DNA of 15,677 bases from G020353235 sp964569555. Its GTDB lineage: Bacteria; Chloroflexota; Dehalococcoidia; Dehalococcoidales; JAUYDJ01. Shown in pieces: positions 12,832-15,677 of this stretch. The stretch lies in the NCBI GenBank assembly GCA_964569555.1, contig CAZMTT010000030.1, positions 1 through 15,677 of the forward strand, read 5' to 3'. Position 1 is the first letter of the stretch. Every line of letters starts with the position of its first letter. The translations under genes were made by a program, and so were the position numbers. The notes under the pieces were generated by a model. The model worked only from the letters and a program-made list of their open reading frames with translations. It had not been told where the DNA came from and searched no databases.

Positions 12832-14013
12832 ATGCTGGCCAAAAAGACGGTAGTTCTGGGTATAACCGGGAGCATTGCTGCCTATAAGGCAGCCGAAATT
12901 GCCAGCCGGTTAATTAAAGCTGGAGCCACGGTTGAGGTAATCATGACCGAGGCGGCCACCAGGTTCGTTACGCCGCTGACCCTGCGTAGCATTACCCACC
13001 GGCCGGTGGTCACCGATATGTTCGCCGACAATGTTGAGTACAGCCCGGAGCATATCGCCCTTGCCGAGGCGGCAGATGTAGTTCTTATTGCCCCGGCGAC
13101 GGCAGATATCATTGCCAAACTGGCGGCGGGCATTGCCGATGACATGCTGGGCTGTACCGTACTGGCGACCAAAGCGCCGGTGATTATCGCGCCCGCTATG
13201 AATGTTAACATGTTTCAGAATCCGGTTACCCAGCAGAACCTGGCTAAATTAAAAGCCAGGGGTTTTACTATGATTGACCCGGCTTACGGCCGCCTTGCCT
13301 CAGGCAAGGTCGGGGTGGGGCGTCTGGCTGAGATTGAGCAGATTATAGACACCGTCAAGCAGGTGTTAAGCAAGAGTAATGACCTGGCCGGCCGGCGCAT
13401 TGTGGTTACCGCCGGTGGTACTCAGGAGCCGATTGACCCGGTGCGCCATATCGGCAACCGCTCCTCGGGCAAAATGGGCTATGCCCTGGCGGAATCAGCC
13501 CGCGACCGGGGAGCCAAAGTTACCTTAATCAGTGCTCCTACCGCTTTGCCTGAGCCGGCGGGTGTTGATATTATTAAAGTAAAAACTGCGGCTGAGATGA
13601 AGCAGGCAGTGGCCAAGGCGGTAGCCAGGGCTGACGCCCTGGTTATGGCGGCGGCGGTGGCTGACTACCAGCCCAGAGAAGTCGCCAGAGCCAAGATTAA
13701 GAAGACCAGCCCCAGCCTGGCTCTGGCGCTGGTCAGGACGCCGGACATCCTGGCTGAGGTCAAGGGCAATTTCATCAAAATTGGCTTTGCCGCCGAAAGC
13801 GAGGATATAGTTGCCAACGCCAGGCAGAAGCTGGTAAAGAAGCAGCTTGACCTGATAGTGGCTAACGATATCACCGACCCGGATAGCGTCTTCGGTGCCG
13901 ATACCAATAAAGTAACCCTGATTGACCGCGATGGCAGGGTAGAGAATCTGCCCCTCCTGACCAAGCGAGAGGTAGCTGGAAAAATACTGGACAGGGTAGT
14001 TAAGCTGCTCTGA
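12832..14013 (+). CDS. coaBC: Bifunctional phosphopantothenoylcysteine synthetase/decarboxylase
   Basis: Catalyses two successive steps of CoA synthesis: joining cysteine to phosphopantothenate (CoaB) and removing CO2 (CoaC). 393 residues. The CoaC flavoprotein part (about 1-180) has the GITGSIAAYKAAE loop (10-23), His74 (SPEHIALAEA), APATADIIAK (87-96) and PAMN (121-124). The CoaB part (about 187-393) has TAGGTQEPIDPVR (193-205), NRSSGKMG (209-216), MAAAVADYQP (272-281) and KIKK (288-291). The clamp that in many CoaC proteins reads ACG with a catalytic Cys is here LASGKVGVGR (155-164), with Ser157-type residue in its place, though the domain is otherwise intact. AGAGGT precedes ATG. The gene ends 31 bases before valS. 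Confidence 0.95.
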   Translation: MLAKKTVVLGITGSIAAYKAAEIASRLIKAGATVEVIMTEAATRFVTPLTLRSITHRPVVTDMFADNVEYSPEHIALAEAADVVLIAPATADIIAKLAAGIADDMLGCTVLATKAPVIIAPAMNVNMFQNPVTQQNLAKLKARGFTMIDPAYGRLASGKVGVGRLAEIEQIIDTVKQVLSKSNDLAGRRIVVTAGGTQEPIDPVRHIGNRSSGKMGYALAESARDRGAKVTLISAPTALPEPAGVDIIKVKTAAEMKQAVAKAVARADALVMAAAVADYQPREVARAKIKKTSPSLALALVRTPDILAEVKGNFIKIGFAAESEDIVANARQKLVKKQLDLIVANDITDPDSVFGADTNKVTLIDRDGRVENLPLLTKREVAGKILDRVVKLL

Positions 14014-14044
14014 GCAGGCCCTAGATTGAAGGAGACTCCCCTCA

Positions 14045-15677
14045 ATGACACATTTGGCGCAAATACCAGGCGAAATGCCCAAGGCTTATGAGCCGGCTAA
14101 TGTGGAACAGAAGTGGTACCGCTTCTGGCTGGAGAAGGGCTATTTTGCGCCTAGGATAGACCCGAAAAAGAAGCCCTTTGTTATCATCATGCCCCCGCCC
14201 AATGTTACCGGTGAGCTTCACATCGGGCATGCCCTGACCGCCACTCTGGAGGACATCATGACCCGCTGGCACCGTATGATGGGGGAGCCAGCCCTGTGGC
14301 TGCCCGGCGTTGACCATGCCGGTATCGCCACCCAGGTGGTTGTCGAGCAGATGCTGGCTAAAGAGGGGCTGGACCGGCACAAACTGGGTCGGGAAAAAAC
14401 GCAGCTGAGAATCAAACAGTGGGCGGATAGCCGGCGCCACACTATTACCGAGCAGCACCAGCGCCTGGGGGCTTCCTGTGACTGGAACCGGGAGCACTAT
14501 ACCCTGGATAGGGGGCCGAGCCGGGCAGTGCGCACCGCCTTTGTCCGTCTCTATAATAAGGGGCTGGTCTACCGGGGCGAGCGGATTATCAACTGGTGCC
14601 CCCGCTGTGCCACGGCTTTATCTGACCTTGAGGTAGGCCACAAGGAAATCGCCGGTAATCTCTACTATGTCCGCTATCATATGGCGGAGGGCGAGGGTTT
14701 TATCACCGTAGCCACCACCCGGCCGGAGACGATGCTCGGGGACACGGCGGTGGCCGTTAACCCCAAAGATAAGCGGTTCAAGGCGATGTTCTGTAAAAAA
14801 GTTATCCTGCCGTCGTTGAAACGGGTGATACCGATTGTGGCTGATGAGGCGGTTGACCCCGAATTTGGCACCGGAGCGGTCAAAATTACCCCGGCTCACG
14901 ACCCGGTGGACTTTGATGTGGCGCAGCGCGGCGGGTTAGCGCTGGTAAATATTTTAAATCCCGATGCCACCATGAATGAGAATGCCGGCCCCTATGTCGG
15001 GCAGGACCGTTTTGCCTGCCGCAAGGCGATACTGGCTGATTTAGAGAAAGAGGGGCTACTGGAAAAGATAGAGCCCTATGTCCACTCGGTGGGACACTGT
15101 GACCGCTGCCAGACGATAATCGAGCCCATCGCCAGCCAGCAGTGGTTTATCCGGATGCCGCCTCTGGCAGAGCCGGCCATCAAGGCGGTGACCGAGGGGC
15201 GGATTACGATTATCCCGGAGCATTTCACCAAGACCTACCTTAACTGGATGGGGGATATTCGGGACTGGTGCATCAGCCGCCAGCTGTGGTGGGGACACCG
15301 TATCCCGGTCTGGTACTGTCGGGGCTGCGGTGAGCTAACCGCAGCCGTCGATGAGCCCAAGTCCTGCCCGAAGTGTGGCTCGGCTGATATTGAGCAGGAC
15401 CCCGATGTGCTGGATACCTGGTTTAGCTCGGCGCTGTGGACACACTCCACCCTGGGCTGGCCGGATGACACCGAAGACCTGCGCTACTTCTACCCGACAT
15501 CGGTAATGGAAACCGGCTATGACATTCTGTTCTTCTGGGTAGCCCGGATGATTATGATGGGCCTGGAGGATACCGGCGATATCCCCTTCGATACGATATA
15601 CCTCCACGGTTTGATCCGTGACGAGAAGGGGGAGAAGATGAGCAAGGTCAGGGGCAACGTGCTCAACCCGATTGATA
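14045..15677 (+). CDS. valS: Valyl-tRNA synthetase, 3' end beyond window
   Basis: Class I aminoacyl-tRNA synthetase that loads valine onto its tRNA; the first 544 residues are seen. Landmarks in order: PPPNVTGELHIGHAL (50-64, HIGH 59-62), WLPGVDHAGIATQ (85-97), CxxC in NWCPRC (184-188), the editing (CP1) domain from about 200 with TTRPETMLGDTA, a second zinc ribbon (YCRGCG ... SCPKCG), VLDTWFSS, and GEKMSKVRGNV with the KMSKx loop at 531-535. The KMSK loop ends in Val rather than the common Ser. Start ATG at 14045 has AAGGAG nine to ten bases upstream. It follows coaBC by 31 bases, so it may share the nnrD transcript. The rest, including the anticodon-binding domain, is outside. Confidence 0.97.
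   Translation, partial: MTHLAQIPGEMPKAYEPANVEQKWYRFWLEKGYFAPRIDPKKKPFVIIMPPPNVTGELHIGHALTATLEDIMTRWHRMMGEPALWLPGVDHAGIATQVVVEQMLAKEGLDRHKLGREKTQLRIKQWADSRRHTITEQHQRLGASCDWNREHYTLDRGPSRAVRTAFVRLYNKGLVYRGERIINWCPRCATALSDLEVGHKEIAGNLYYVRYHMAEGEGFITVATTRPETMLGDTAVAVNPKDKRFKAMFCKKVILPSLKRVIPIVADEAVDPEFGTGAVKITPAHDPVDFDVAQRGGLALVNILNPDATMNENAGPYVGQDRFACRKAILADLEKEGLLEKIEPYVHSVGHCDRCQTIIEPIASQQWFIRMPPLAEPAIKAVTEGRITIIPEHFTKTYLNWMGDIRDWCISRQLWWGHRIPVWYCRGCGELTAAVDEPKSCPKCGSADIEQDPDVLDTWFSSALWTHSTLGWPDDTEDLRYFYPTSVMETGYDILFFWVARMIMMGLEDTGDIPFDTIYLHGLIRDEKGEKMSKVRGNVLNPID

Noticed and set aside
13525..14082. Minus-strand ORFs opposite coaBC and valS
   Set aside because: Shadows of plus-strand genes with complete catalytic motifs; no ribosome binding sites.

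Overview
The window is bacterial chromosome of roughly 55-58% GC by eye. Its genes have Shine-Dalgarno sites, sigma70-type promoters (TTGACA or TTGACC with TATAAT-like boxes), a type III pantothenate kinase and an RNA resembling a molybdenum/tungsten-cofactor riboswitch. A tungstate uptake operon points to an anaerobe that uses tungsto- or molybdoenzymes. The content would suit a Chloroflexota (Dehalococcoidia-like) genome, but that is a guess from gene content and style, not a demonstrated placement.

Left part (1-2280, minus strand): a CAU-anticodon tRNA is cut by the window edge and has a near-consensus promoter. Next is a secreted four-repeat protein ending in a CFI-box domain, whose promoter and hairpin-bearing leader define its true start. 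Upstream of it is a 40-residue single-span membrane protein with a strong ribosome binding site.

Tungstate operon (2231-5310, minus strand): promoter, putative Moco/Tuco riboswitch with terminator, tupA (lipoprotein-like binding protein that seems to start at CTG), a 43-residue six-cysteine zinc-ribbon protein, tupB permease, tupC ATPase, and a terminator. The RNA would sense cofactor and cut transcription of the uptake genes.

Middle (5372-10411, mostly plus strand): a PLP aminotransferase; a convergent 58-residue cysteine-rich minus-strand gene with its own promoter; then corA (Mg2+ channel), a YhhQ-type queuosine-precursor transporter, a metallo-beta-lactamase-fold hydrolase, a Mut7-C/PIN-like protein with zinc ribbon, and a nitroreductase. 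The last genes are tightly spaced or overlapping.

Right part (10420-15677, plus strand): a promoter with an inverted repeat over its -10 region precedes nnrD (NAD(P)HX repair), coaX and coaBC (two stages of coenzyme A synthesis) and valS (cut by the window end). This is a nucleotide-cofactor housekeeping operon. Four small or start-ambiguous loci (2040-2162, 4056-4187, 6534-6710 and the tupA start) are the parts a routine annotation is most likely to miss. I did not find a clear new multi-gene system. The best leads are the microproteins and the leader RNAs.
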